A stretch of DNA of 64,000 bases from Cardiobacterium sp. Marseille-Q4385 (GTDB lineage: Bacteria > Pseudomonadota > Gammaproteobacteria > Cardiobacteriales > Cardiobacteriaceae), in the NCBI RefSeq assembly GCF_916618745.1, contig NZ_OU745373.1, positions 2,370,501 through 2,434,500 of the forward strand. The letters run 5' to 3'. The notes under the pieces are model-generated. The model was given only the letters and a program-made list of their open reading frames with translations. It searched no databases and was not told the origin of the DNA. The translations under genes were made by a program, and so were the position numbers. Of this stretch, positions 35,124 to 42,649 are shown one piece after another; the first letter of the stretch is position 1, and every line of letters begins with the position of its first letter.

Positions 35124-35792
35124 TCAAGTATGTTGTCGAATTTCCATTATTTGCTGGCAATCACTATCGCTTGATGTAATGCGGATGGTGCCTGTTCGCC
35201 GACATATGGCCAAGTTTAGGTCGCAATGCCACTGCGGCACGCTACAAGGGGTAAATTCTTCAAGGTCAACGTGCAGGTGCAGAATGGCTATATCTTCTGC
35301 GGGGAGAGTAATCGCTTGTACATGGATGATTTCATCCGTGCAGCCCGCCTCACGGCAGTATTGCCATGGTTGCAGGAAATATGTCGCGCAATAGTCAGCA
35401 ATGTGCTGCTTGATGATGGAAGTCGCAGCGTAGATTTCTGTAATCCAACTCATGTAGGGCGTAAATTCGCCGTTCACGGTACTTGGGCAGTAGATCAATA
35501 CCCTATCCACTTGATGTTCGGTGATACCTGCTATGTCGGACAAGGCGGCGATTTGGGTGGATGCTGCCATGGGTGGCAGAAACCGATCGTGTGATGACAA
35601 GGATATGCCCAGCAGATTTTCAGCTGCTGCTATCGCATGCTCGTGTGTTGTCGCACAGGCAAGAGCGATGATGTGGTCGTCGTAGTGCCCTTGCAGTAGT
35701 TGTTCATCTGCCCAGTCAATCAGATATGAATAGGGCAGTGTATTTCGCACTGCGCCAATGTAGTGCCGTAGCAGCGGTAGGCGGTTTTTCAT
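35124..35792 (-). CDS. Protein of unknown function next to the carA remnant
   Basis: A 222-residue soluble protein without a signal peptide or membrane segment. The ATG at 35792 has GGAGA five bases upstream and lies 5 bases after the terminal stop of the decayed carA. The sequence is Ile-, His- and Cys-rich for this genome (YFLQPWQYCREAGCTDEIIHVQ, SVPQWHCDLNLAICRR). The N-terminal DEQLLQGHYDDHIIALA and ATTHEHAIAAAENLLG suggest helical repeats. I recognise no family. Its place where carB would be expected suggests it arrived by, or was exposed by, the rearrangement that destroyed carA. Confidence 0.6.
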   Translation of the reverse strand: MKNRLPLLRHYIGAVRNTLPYSYLIDWADEQLLQGHYDDHIIALACATTHEHAIAAAENLLGISLSSHDRFLPPMAASTQIAALSDIAGITEHQVDRVLIYCPSTVNGEFTPYMSWITEIYAATSIIKQHIADYCATYFLQPWQYCREAGCTDEIIHVQAITLPAEDIAILHLHVDLEEFTPCSVPQWHCDLNLAICRRTGTIRITSSDSDCQQIMEIRQHT

Positions 35793-35797
35793 TTCTC

Positions 35798-36019
35798 CTA
35801 CTTCTCTTTTATCGCCATCACAAAGCGGCCAAACGGGTTTTTCATATCATGCAGGTTGGGGCTCGCTTCGGAAAGCGAAGACAGGGCGGTGAAGATTTAC
35901 TGGTATCCGGTCACAGCGGTATGGAAGATGAGTTCGTTGCAACGACTGCGGGTAGCAGCGATGGCGTATCCGCGAAATACACTGTTGTCGGCGAGGGCGA
36001 GAATAGCGTTGAGTTGCAT
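35798..36019 (-). pseudogene. carA: Internally deleted carA remnant (carbamoyl-phosphate synthase small subunit)
   Basis: From ATG 36019 the minus strand encodes MQLNAILALADNSVFRGYAI...FHTAVTGYQ, matching the first 40 residues of CarA. A TAA (35897-35899) replaces the expected Glu of the TGYQEI motif. The same frame continues IFTALSS (degraded EILTDPSY) and then jumps to SEASPNLHDMKNPFGRFVMAIKEK and a TAG at 35798-35800, which matches the CarA C-terminus (PEASPGPHD...LFDxFI). The middle of the gene, including the whole glutaminase active site (roughly 300 residues), is absent. The 222-bp remnant keeps one frame from end to end. A working carAB must exist elsewhere or the strain needs arginine and pyrimidines. 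Confidence 0.75.
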
Positions 36020-36123
36020 AATCAGCAGCTCCAGTCGGCGTAATAACGTGCAGATTATACTGCCATGACATTTAGGGGCGACGCTGCTATGCTGACCGCC
36101 CATTTTTTCCGAACTGCCGCACT

Positions 36124-37629
36124 ATGTTCCGTTATCTTCCGCTGGCCGCTGTTTTATTGTCCGCATCTACCTTCGCGCAAAATACCCCGGTAACGGCCAA
36201 TCCCAACCCGAACAACGGTAACGCATTTGACCTCACCCTCACCTCGCTCGACAGCAGCAAGCCCGATGATGAGATCCCCTTTGAAGCGCTGAAAACCTTT
36301 GTTGATGTCTTCGATACCGTGAAAGGCAACTACATCGAAACCATCAGCAACGAAGCGCTGATGGAAAAAGCTATACGCGGAATGCTCGTCCGCCTCGACC
36401 CGCACTCGGTCTATATGAATGACAAGGAATACCAGGACTTTGAGCAGCAGAGCGACGGTCAGTACGCCGGCATCGGTGTTGTTCTCGACATCAAGGCGGG
36501 TTCAATGCGCGTCGTTTCGGCCATCGAAGGCTCACCTGCCGCCCGTGCCGGTATCCAGAGCGGCGACATCATTGCTCAGGTAAACGGACAAAACGTCGCT
36601 GATCTCACCCTGAATGAAACTGCCAAACTGCTCAACGGCGAGGCGGGCACCGAAGTCAAAATCATCGTGCAGCGTGGCGATAGCATTATCGAATACAGCC
36701 TGCTGCGCGAAATCATCGCCACCAGCAGCGTCAGCTCGCGCATACTGAACGACGAATACGCCTACCTGCGTATCAGCCAATTCCAGGATGACACCACCGA
36801 AGCGCTGGAAAAAGAAGTCGCGGCGCTGCGCGTCAAACACACGCTGCGCGGCGCTATCATCGATCTGCGCAACAACCCCGGCGGCTACCTCGACAGCGCC
36901 GTAGCCACCGCTGATCTTTTCCTCAATAACGGTCCCATCCTCTACGTGCGCGGCCGTGATCCCGACCAGGAAGAACAATACCTCGCCAGTGATGGTGACA
37001 TTCTCGCAGGACTACCCATCGTTGTCTTGGTGGACGAGGGCTCGGCATCCGGCTCGGAAATCGTCGCCGGTGCCCTGCAAGATCAGCGTCGCGCCGTCAT
37101 CGTTGGCCAGCCGACCTTCGGTAAAGGCAGCGTGCAGACCGTCATCCCGCTCTACCACGGCGGGGCCGTCAAACTTACCACCGCGCACTACTACACCCCG
37201 TCCGGCAATTCCATCCAGGCAAAAGGCATCACCCCGCAAGTCATCCTCACCCCGCTACGCGTGCAACCGGCAGAAAACGAAGACATTAGCGAGCGGGAAA
37301 GCTCGCTGCCTAACCATCTCGTCAACCCCACCGGACAGACGACCGCTCAAAATCCGCAAAATCCTGATCTCGCCAAACAGGATTTCGCCCTCTACGAAGC
37401 GCTGAACGTGCTGAAAACCATGGCTATCCTGCAAGCCACCATTGCCCCGGAAACCCAGCTACCCGACAACGCTGTGCCGCCTGCGGAAGGACAAGCGGCG
37501 GATAGTGCCCCCACAACACAGGCTGCAAAGACTGCGGATAATGCCACTAATAAAAACACCGGGAAGACGGAAACAAAACCTGCGGATAAAACAGAAGCGC
37601 AGAAAATCCCGGCCGGATTTGGTCGCTGA
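36124..37629 (+). CDS. Carboxy-terminal processing peptidase (S41A, CtpA/Prc-like)
   Basis: A 501-residue periplasmic serine protease of family S41A. After a signal peptide (ending STFA) comes the FVDVFDTVKGNYIE region, a PDZ domain at about 95-180 (DGQYAGIGVVLDIKAGSMRVVSAIEGSPAARAG), then the catalytic core. The Ser is in VDEGSASGSEIVAGALQD, and the Lys in PTFGKGSVQTVIPL completes the Ser-Lys dyad. It trims C-termini of periplasmic and membrane proteins. The last about 60 residues are a low-complexity Ala/Thr/Lys/Pro tail (KTETKPADKTEAQK) resembling the tail of DsbA at 55.7 kb. The gene is divergent from the carA remnant. Confidence 0.93.
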   Translation: MFRYLPLAAVLLSASTFAQNTPVTANPNPNNGNAFDLTLTSLDSSKPDDEIPFEALKTFVDVFDTVKGNYIETISNEALMEKAIRGMLVRLDPHSVYMNDKEYQDFEQQSDGQYAGIGVVLDIKAGSMRVVSAIEGSPAARAGIQSGDIIAQVNGQNVADLTLNETAKLLNGEAGTEVKIIVQRGDSIIEYSLLREIIATSSVSSRILNDEYAYLRISQFQDDTTEALEKEVAALRVKHTLRGAIIDLRNNPGGYLDSAVATADLFLNNGPILYVRGRDPDQEEQYLASDGDILAGLPIVVLVDEGSASGSEIVAGALQDQRRAVIVGQPTFGKGSVQTVIPLYHGGAVKLTTAHYYTPSGNSIQAKGITPQVILTPLRVQPAENEDISERESSLPNHLVNPTGQTTAQNPQNPDLAKQDFALYEALNVLKTMAILQATIAPETQLPDNAVPPAEGQAADSAPTTQAAKTADNATNKNTGKTETKPADKTEAQKIPAGFGR

Positions 37630-37649
37630 TACGGATCCCGGGAATAAAG

Positions 37650-37777
37650 CTGAGAAGGCAGCGCAGCGAAAACAGCACAGGTAGTACGACGCGGCTTTCC
37701 CATACAAATGGCTGCGCGATTTGTATGGGTGCTCGGCGAGGTACACCAACACTCCCGGATTATTTTCAGGATTGGTA
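37650..37777 (-). repeat. Degenerate MITE-like copy D and a short direct repeat
   Basis: 37650-37733 resembles the interior of copy C read in reverse: ACAGGTAGTACG, then TTCCCATA, an AT palindrome and CGCGATTTGTATGGG. The usual ends are missing here. A stretch of about 44 bases at 37734-37777 recurs with changes at 37873-37916 (shared CCGGAT and TGGT blocks). The gap up to the next gene otherwise holds only a terminator. Confidence 0.45.
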
Positions 37778-37818
37778 TGTAGAGACAGGATGAGGCGTTG
37801 GTTCACTTAACGCACAAT

Positions 37819-37844
37819 AAAAAGGATGCTTAGGCATCCTTTTT
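37819..37844 (+). terminator. Rho-independent terminator downstream of the S41 peptidase
   Basis: GGATGC / GCATCC stem with a four-base loop, flanked by AAAAA and TTTTT. Confidence 0.8.
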
Positions 37845-37845
37845 A

Positions 37846-37873
37846 TATATTAAATATCTAAAAATCGTAACGG
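37846..37873 (+). repeat. Isolated MITE-like terminus
   Basis: TATTAAATATCTAAAAATCGTAACGG resembles the left terminal inverted repeat of the MITE-like family. No matching right end is found, so it is a solo end or remnant. Confidence 0.45.
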
Positions 37874-37929
37874 ACGAGACACGCCAATACATCCGGATGA
37901 TTTCCGGGACTGGTCTAATAGGAGAATCC

Positions 37930-38454
37930 ATGAACAACACCCACCACAATATCACCATCATCGTCGCTGACATCACCACCCTGCATGTGGATGCCATCGT
38001 CAATGCCGCCAACGAAACCCTGCTCGGTGGTGGCGGCGTGGATGGAGCCATCCATCGCGCCGCTGGTCCGGAATTGCTCGAAGAATGCCGTGGGCTCGGT
38101 GGCTGCGCGACGGGCGAAGCAAAAATCACCGCCGGTTGCCGCCTGCCTGCCCGCTACATCATCCACACCGTCGGCCCCGTTTGGCACGGCGGCGGACGTC
38201 ACGAAGCAGCACGCCTTGCCGCAGCTTACGCCAATTCCCTGCGTCTTGCCGCAGCACACCACGTGCGCAGCATCGCCTTTCCCTGTATCAGTACCGGCAT
38301 CTACGGCTATCCGGCAAAAGAAGCGGCAACCATCGCGCTAAATACCGTGCGCGATACCCTGCCGCAATGCCCGTCTATTGAAACCGTAATTTTCTGCTGT
38401 TTTAGTGAAGAAGATGCAGAGATATACCGCGGCATGTGTAGTTGGACGGCTTGA
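37930..38454 (+). CDS. Macrodomain protein (O-acetyl-ADP-ribose deacetylase-like, YmdB-like)
   Basis: A 174-residue stand-alone macrodomain. The ADP-ribose pocket motifs are clear: DAIVNAANETLLGGGGVDGAIHRAAG, GEAKITAGCRLPARYIIHTVGPVW, and AFPCISTGIYGYP near the C-terminus. This class removes acetyl or ADP-ribosyl groups, such as hydrolysing O-acetyl-ADP-ribose. ATG 37930 with GGAGA upstream is chosen over an open-frame extension into the repeat region. It is convergent with the ABC ATPase gene. Confidence 0.93.
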   Translation: MNNTHHNITIIVADITTLHVDAIVNAANETLLGGGGVDGAIHRAAGPELLEECRGLGGCATGEAKITAGCRLPARYIIHTVGPVWHGGGRHEAARLAAAYANSLRLAAAHHVRSIAFPCISTGIYGYPAKEAATIALNTVRDTLPQCPSIETVIFCCFSEEDAEIYRGMCSWTA

Positions 38455-38493
38455 TATCCCTCTATCTATAAGCAGCTCTAACGCGCCTCGTAT

Positions 38494-39333
38494 TTATCCC
38501 GCTTGCCGGGCGCAGTAAGCCCGTATTTTTGCCCGTTCGGCGCTGCTTAACTGCTCAATCATGGCGATAACGCTGGCAGCGTTGTCGTTCGTCTGCGTCG
38601 CGCTAAAGAGTGAGCGCACATAGTCATCTGCCGGATGATTCTGGATGTCCTGCGGTGTTGCGACTTGCACCAGCCGCCCCTGGTGCATCACGCCGATGCG
38701 GCAGGCGAGTTTCAGCGCTTCCGCCATGTCGTGGGTGACGAAAACGATGGTGGTGCCGAGTTTTTTATGGATCAACGACACGGCTTCTTGCAGGGAGACG
38801 CGAGCGAGCGGGTCGAGAGCGGAAAAGGGTTCGTCCATCAGCAGGATGTCGGGTTTGGCGGCAATGGCGCGCAGGATGCCGACGCGCTGTTGCTCGCCGC
38901 CGGAGAGTTCGTGCGGATAGCGGTTTTGGTATTGCGCGGGCGAGAGGCCGACGAGTTCGAGCAGTTCGCTGGCGCGCGCTTTGCGTTGCGCCTTGTCCCA
39001 GCCGAGGATGTCGGGCATCAATTCGATGTTCTGCGCAACGGTCATGGTGGGGAAGAGGGCGATTTGTTGCAGCACGTAGCCAATGCGGTGGCGTAGCGGG
39101 CGGATGTCGTAGTCCTTGATGCGCCGACCGTTGAAGTACACGTTGCCGTCGGTCGGCTCGGTGAGCGCGTTAATCATGCGCAAGGTGGTGGATTTGCCGC
39201 TGCCCGAACCGCCCACCAACACGAAAAACTCGCCTTGATAAATGGTGAGGTTCAGTCCGCTCACGGCGGTATGATTGTCGTAGCGTTTGCTGACGTTTTT
39301 GAATTTGATCAGCGGGATGTGTTCAGGCTGCAT
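38494..39333 (-). CDS. Osmoprotectant (glycine betaine/choline-type) ABC transporter ATPase
   Basis: A 279-residue ABC ATPase. Walker A is GGSGSGKST (41-49), then the Q-loop region LQQIALFPTMTVAQNI, signature LSGGEQQRVGILRAI and Walker B ILLMDEPFSALDPLARVSLQ. KLGTTIVFVTHDMAEALKLACRI, with Asp-x-Glu-Ala after the H-loop, is typical of the quaternary-amine uptake ATPases (OpuCA/OpuBA/ProV). The C-terminal CBS regulatory pair found in many of these is missing. The likely partner is the fused permease/binding protein at 46.6-48.1 kb, about 7 kb away on the same strand. It overlaps the end of the NmrA-type gene by 11 bases. Confidence 0.87.
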   Translation of the reverse strand: MQPEHIPLIKFKNVSKRYDNHTAVSGLNLTIYQGEFFVLVGGSGSGKSTTLRMINALTEPTDGNVYFNGRRIKDYDIRPLRHRIGYVLQQIALFPTMTVAQNIELMPDILGWDKAQRKARASELLELVGLSPAQYQNRYPHELSGGEQQRVGILRAIAAKPDILLMDEPFSALDPLARVSLQEAVSLIHKKLGTTIVFVTHDMAEALKLACRIGVMHQGRLVQVATPQDIQNHPADDYVRSLFSATQTNDNAASVIAMIEQLSSAERAKIRAYCARQAG

Positions 39334-40183
39334 AAATATCGCTCACGACTTCGGCAAAACGGCGTGGTGCGCGACCCAATAGTTGCGGCAGGTCGTCTGA
39401 AACAGTGGCGAGTTCGCCGCCCGCGATCGCGGTGTAGGTGGATACCCACGCTTCGATTTGCCAGGCGGGCGTGTCGGAGTAGTCGCGCTCGCGGCTGGCA
39501 TAGGCCTCACGAAGGGTTTGGTTGTGGTAGCGGTGCGGTTTGCCGGTGACGTCGCTGAGAATGACGGCGACATCGGTGAAGGTCAGCGCTTCGCTGCCGG
39601 TGAGGGTGTAGCTGCGATTGTGGTGGCGGTCGTCGCCAGAAGCGGTGGCGGTGAGGATGTTGGCCGCCGCTTGCGCTACATCCTGCTGCGAGACGCAGGC
39701 AACGCGGCCATCGCCCGCAGGGCCGGCGATGATGCCGTCGGCGTTGGCAATCGTCGCTATCATTTCGCTGTAGAAGTTGTCGCGCAGGAAGGTGTAGCGC
39801 ATGGCAGTTTGCTGGATGGCAGCTTCGGTCGCGGCGTGGGTGCGCGCCAAGGTGAAAGTGCTGCTGGCGCTGGCACCAGCGAAGGACAGATACACCAAAT
39901 GCTGCACACCCGCCGCTGCTGCCGCGCGTACCAGAGTCAGGTGCTCCTGCTCGCGTGTTGGGCTTTCGGCGGCGGACACCATAAAGAGCACATCCACGCC
40001 GCTTAACGCCTGCCGGGCCAGTTCGAAATCGCCGTAGGTAAAGGGGCGTGCTTCGCTAGCGGGCAGATCGGGTGCTTTGGCGGGGTTGCGCAGCGGCAAA
40101 ATCAGCGGCAAACCGCGTGCGCTGAGGTGGCGGGCGACCATGCCGCCGATGTGGCCGCTTGAACCTGTAATGGCAATTTTCAT
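39323..40183 (-). CDS. NmrA-type NAD(P)-binding oxidoreductase (QorB/YtfG-like)
   Basis: A 286-residue atypical short-chain dehydrogenase with the N-terminal dinucleotide-binding loop TGSSGHIGG and the VDVLFMVSAAESPTREQEHLTLVRAAAAAGVQHLVYLSFAGA stretch of NmrA/quinone oxidoreductase 2 proteins. The later YTLTGSEALTFTDVAVILS segment is typical of this group. It probably reduces quinones or senses NADP. GGAG precedes the start. It overlaps the downstream ATPase gene and follows osmC by 21 bases. The coding sequence contains a perfect mucDUS 12-mer at 39390-39401. Confidence 0.85.
   Translation of the reverse strand: MKIAITGSSGHIGGMVARHLSARGLPLILPLRNPAKAPDLPASEARPFTYGDFELARQALSGVDVLFMVSAAESPTREQEHLTLVRAAAAAGVQHLVYLSFAGASASSTFTLARTHAATEAAIQQTAMRYTFLRDNFYSEMIATIANADGIIAGPAGDGRVACVSQQDVAQAAANILTATASGDDRHHNRSYTLTGSEALTFTDVAVILSDVTGKPHRYHNQTLREAYASRERDYSDTPAWQIEAWVSTYTAIAGGELATVSDDLPQLLGRAPRRFAEVVSDIYAA
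39390..39401 (+). repeat. DNA uptake sequence, mucDUS type, inside the NmrA-type gene
   Basis: AGGTCGTCTGAA, identical to the DUS dialect described for Neisseria mucosa-like species. It is within coding sequence rather than in a terminator hairpin. Confidence 0.6.
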
Positions 40184-40204
40184 CGGAACTCCTTCTGCTA
40201 CATC

Positions 40205-40678
40205 CTATTTAACGGCAATCTCACATTCGCATTCCACTTCAAAATTCAAAGAATTGGCAATGAAACACAAACGATGGGCTTCGTGGTGCAGGGCTTTAGC
40301 TTGTTCAATGTGCTGCGCTTGGGTGATAGTTACCTGTGGCCGCAAGGTGGCTTTGATAAACCTGCCCGGCTGGGTGCTGTCGCCTTCGTCCATCACGGCT
40401 TCGGCGTTATCGGTGTAGGCGGTTACGGTAATACCTGCGGCGCTGCACAGGTGCAGATACCAGAGCTTGTGGCAGGCGGAAATGGCCGCAAGCAGCATGT
40501 CTTCGGGATTGTGGCGGTTTTTGTCGCCGCGAAAGGCGGGGTCTGACGAGCCCAACAGGTCGGGTTTGCCGGCGATTTTGACGGTGTAATTGCGTGAATA
40601 GGCGGTGTAGGACGCAGTGCCTTTACCCAAATTGCCCGTCCATTCCACGGTGGTGCGGTAGGTGTGGTGTTTGCTCAT
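40205..40678 (-). CDS. OsmC family peroxiredoxin-like protein
   Basis: A 157-residue OsmC/Ohr-superfamily protein. The N-terminal peroxidatic Cys lies in LLAAISACHKLWYLHLCSAAG and the second Cys in AHRLCFIANSL. The SSDPAFRGDKNRHNPEDML segment is typical of the OsmC-like YhfA/SACOL subset. It reduces organic hydroperoxides using thiols. AAGGAG precedes the ATG. It begins the right part of the interrupted osmoprotectant operon: immediately upstream (40.68-40.74 kb) the DUS-rich island begins. Confidence 0.88.
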   Translation of the reverse strand: MSKHHTYRTTVEWTGNLGKGTASYTAYSRNYTVKIAGKPDLLGSSDPAFRGDKNRHNPEDMLLAAISACHKLWYLHLCSAAGITVTAYTDNAEAVMDEGDSTQPGRFIKATLRPQVTITQAQHIEQAKALHHEAHRLCFIANSLNFEVECECEIAVK

Positions 40679-40722
40679 GGGGGTCTCCTTGTTGCTTGGT
40701 GATGGGTTTCAATTTATTCGAG

Positions 40723-40734
40723 TGCAGGCTGCTT
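40723..40734 (-). repeat. DNA uptake sequence, king3DUS type
   Basis: TGCAGGCTGCTT, the reverse complement of AAGCAGCCTGCA, the dialect described for some Kingella. It is followed 8 bases on by TTTCAGGTAGC, a partial eikDUS. It marks the left edge of the transferred island. Confidence 0.65.
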
Positions 40735-40742
40735 TTGGCGTT

Positions 40743-41669
40743 TCAGGTAGCATTTGGACGATTTTCAAACACCGTATCCGGTCCCCATTCCTCCGCCAAA
40801 AAATCCACAAATGCCCGGATTTTCGGGCTGACGGCACGTCCTGCGTAATAGACAGCGTTGAACGGGGTCGGCACGGCAAGTCGGCGGTCGGGAAAGAGTT
40901 CCGTCAGTCGTCCTGCTGCCAAATCCGCGTCCACCGTGAAATCGGGCAGGCTGGCGATACCTTGCCCGGACAGGCAGAGCCGTTTGACCGTCTCGCAACT
41001 GTCGGCGCAGAGTTTCGGGAGGGCGGTGTATGCCTGTCCGTCGTCGCAGGCGATGTCCCACACGTTCAGCACGCTCGGCTCGCAATAGCCCAGGCAGCAG
41101 TGCCGTTCCAATTCGGAAGGGTTCTGCGGCATGCCGTGTTGCGCCAGATAATCGGGCGCGGCGACCACTTTGCGGTAGCTGTCGAAAAGGGGGCGCACGC
41201 GCAGGGACGAATCGTCCAGCCGCCCCGCGCGGATGGCGACATCGACCCTGCGTTCAATCAGGTCGATGCGGTTTTCAGACGAGGTCAGCGACACGTCCAC
41301 CTGCGGATAACGGCGGCAAAACGCCCCGATGAGCGGCACAAGGCGGTTCAACACCAGCGCGGTGGCGGCATCGACACGCAGCAAACCCTGCGGCACGCCG
41401 CTTGCCGCGCGGATTTCCGCTTCCGCCTGCGCCATGTCTTCCAGAATCTTTTTGGCGCGGCGGAAATACTGCGCGCCTTCTTCGGTGGTGCTGATTTGTC
41501 GCGTGGTGCGGTTGAGCAGAGTAACGCCGAGCTTGGCTTCCAGCCGCTTCACACTGCGGCTGACGGCAGAATTGTCGGTTTCCAGCACTGCCGCCGCGCG
41601 GGTAAAGCCACCGTTTTCCACCACGGCAACAAAAAAACGGAGGTCGTCTGAATGGGTTTGCAGAGTCAT
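40743..41669 (-). CDS. LysR-family transcriptional regulator
   Basis: A 308-residue LysR regulator. The N-terminal winged helix-turn-helix is DDLRFFVAVVENGGFTRAAAVLETDNSAVSRSVKRLEAKLGVTLLNRTTR. The effector domain has DVDVAIRAGRLDDSSLRVRPLFDSYRKVVAAP, of the type that regulates oxidoreductase or multidrug genes. It is divergent from the NTF2-like gene, its likely target. A mucDUS (41641-41652) lies in its first codons. Together with the flanking DUS this suggests the gene came from a Neisseriaceae donor. Confidence 0.92.
   Translation of the reverse strand: MTLQTHSDDLRFFVAVVENGGFTRAAAVLETDNSAVSRSVKRLEAKLGVTLLNRTTRQISTTEEGAQYFRRAKKILEDMAQAEAEIRAASGVPQGLLRVDAATALVLNRLVPLIGAFCRRYPQVDVSLTSSENRIDLIERRVDVAIRAGRLDDSSLRVRPLFDSYRKVVAAPDYLAQHGMPQNPSELERHCCLGYCEPSVLNVWDIACDDGQAYTALPKLCADSCETVKRLCLSGQGIASLPDFTVDADLAAGRLTELFPDRRLAVPTPFNAVYYAGRAVSPKIRAFVDFLAEEWGPDTVFENRPNAT
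41641..41652 (+). repeat. DNA uptake sequence, mucDUS type, in the LysR gene
   Basis: A second perfect AGGTCGTCTGAA, encoding residues near the N-terminus of the regulator on the opposite strand. Confidence 0.65.
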
Positions 41670-41791
41670 GAAAGCTGCCTGAAATAACGATATTGTTGTG
41701 ATTTTAGCAGAAGTGTTTTGTATATTGATGGATTTATCGTCAATAAAAAACCGCCGATAATCCTGTTTTCACACCGCAACAGGAGCAAGAA

Positions 41792-42187
41792 ATGACCTTG
41801 AACCAAGATTTGATGAACGCCGTCCGCACCTTGAGCGATGCAGGCTGCCATTACCGTTTGGACGAATTGGCGGGCTGTTACGAGCCTGATTTGCAAATCT
41901 TTATTATCCAGCCGGACGGCAATGTGCTGTCGTTCGACTACGAACAGAACATGGCATTTTTCCGCGAACGCCGCGATGCGGGCGCGCCGCCGATTAACAC
42001 GTCCATTCATTTCAATATCGCCGAAGTGCAGGGCGGCACAGGTTTTGTTACCGCCACCCGCCGCATGGACTTGGGCTCCGGCACGGGCGAGCAGGAAATC
42101 GTGTTTACCTTGATGCTGCGTATCGGCAACGACGGCAAATGGCGCGTGTTCCGCGAACACGCGGTGATGACTCTGGGGCGGGGGTAG
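41792..42187 (+). CDS. SnoaL/NTF2-like protein
   Basis: A 131-residue protein of the NTF2-like (SnoaL/DUF4440-type) cone fold. LMNAVRTLSDAGCHYRLDELAGCYEPDLQIFII opens the helical part and EQEIVFTLMLRIGNDGKWRVFREHAVM gives the final strands. The function may be a small-molecule isomerase or binding protein. AGGAG precedes the ATG. It is divergent from the LysR gene, and a cluster of three DUS directly follows its stop, the place where Neisseriaceae keep terminator DUS. Confidence 0.82.
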   Translation: MTLNQDLMNAVRTLSDAGCHYRLDELAGCYEPDLQIFIIQPDGNVLSFDYEQNMAFFRERRDAGAPPINTSIHFNIAEVQGGTGFVTATRRMDLGSGTGEQEIVFTLMLRIGNDGKWRVFREHAVMTLGRG

Positions 42188-42204
42188 CTTTGTTTTCCCG
42201 CATT

Positions 42205-42243
42205 TTCAGGTAGCCTTTCAGACGGCCTATCAGGCTACCTGAA
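42205..42243. repeat. Cluster of three DUS (eik, AG, eik) forming an inverted repeat
   Basis: 42205-42216 TTCAGGTAGCCT (eikDUS, minus), 42217-42228 TTCAGACGGCCT (AG-DUS, minus) and 42232-42243 AGGCTACCTGAA (eikDUS, plus). The two eikDUS are perfect inverted arms and probably act as the terminator of the NTF2-like gene. Confidence 0.85.
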
Positions 42244-42272
42244 AGCGCAGCTTCAACGGCGTTAAAACGGAT

Positions 42273-42392
42273 TTATGCTTCGCCTTCCCAGCCGCCGCGC
42301 GTATCTACGCCGGTTTCTTCCGCCAAGCGTTCGATTTTAGCCGTTTGTTCGGCGGTCAGTACCAGTTTGGCGGCATTGTCGATGATGTACAT
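42273..42392 (-). CDS. Small ORF or gene remnant (39 aa)
   Basis: Reads MYIIDNAAKLVLTAEQTAKIERLAEE then TGVDTRGGWEGEA. The LTAEQ...IERLAEE...DTRG-W-E pattern resembles the C-terminal tail of aldo/keto reductases, so it may be the end of a lost gene. An ATG and a weak GAAAGA ribosome-binding site exist, so a real small protein cannot be excluded. The remaining DNA to 42608 shows no other gene. Confidence 0.3.
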   Translation of the reverse strand: MYIIDNAAKLVLTAEQTAKIERLAEETGVDTRGGWEGEA

Positions 42393-42608
42393 AATCTTTC
42401 TTTGCGTTACTGTTGATGGATGAACGTATTATTGCGGCTGGGATTTGGTTGAGTAGGCTGTAAATGGCAAAAGGTTTTTTAGGGAAGGCTAATCATCAGG
42501 ATAAAAAATGTCGGGCTGGAATGCCTGACAGTGTTGTTCGCTATAAGCAAGTCTGAAAAGTGGACATCAACGAAATCGTCTTCCGCTCGATTTATCAGGA
42601 AAGTAGAA

Positions 42609-42638
42609 AGGCCGTCTGAAATATTGAGTTTCAGACGA
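42609..42638 (-). terminator. DUS-containing hairpin after the AAA/DUF4435 gene
   Basis: AG-DUS AGGCCGTCTGAA (42609-42620) and TTTCAGACG (42629-42637) form a stem with an eight-base loop. It lies 12 bases beyond the gene's stop on the minus strand, the classical DUS-terminator arrangement of Neisseriaceae. Confidence 0.75.
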
Positions 42639-42649
42639 CTTTTAAACTA

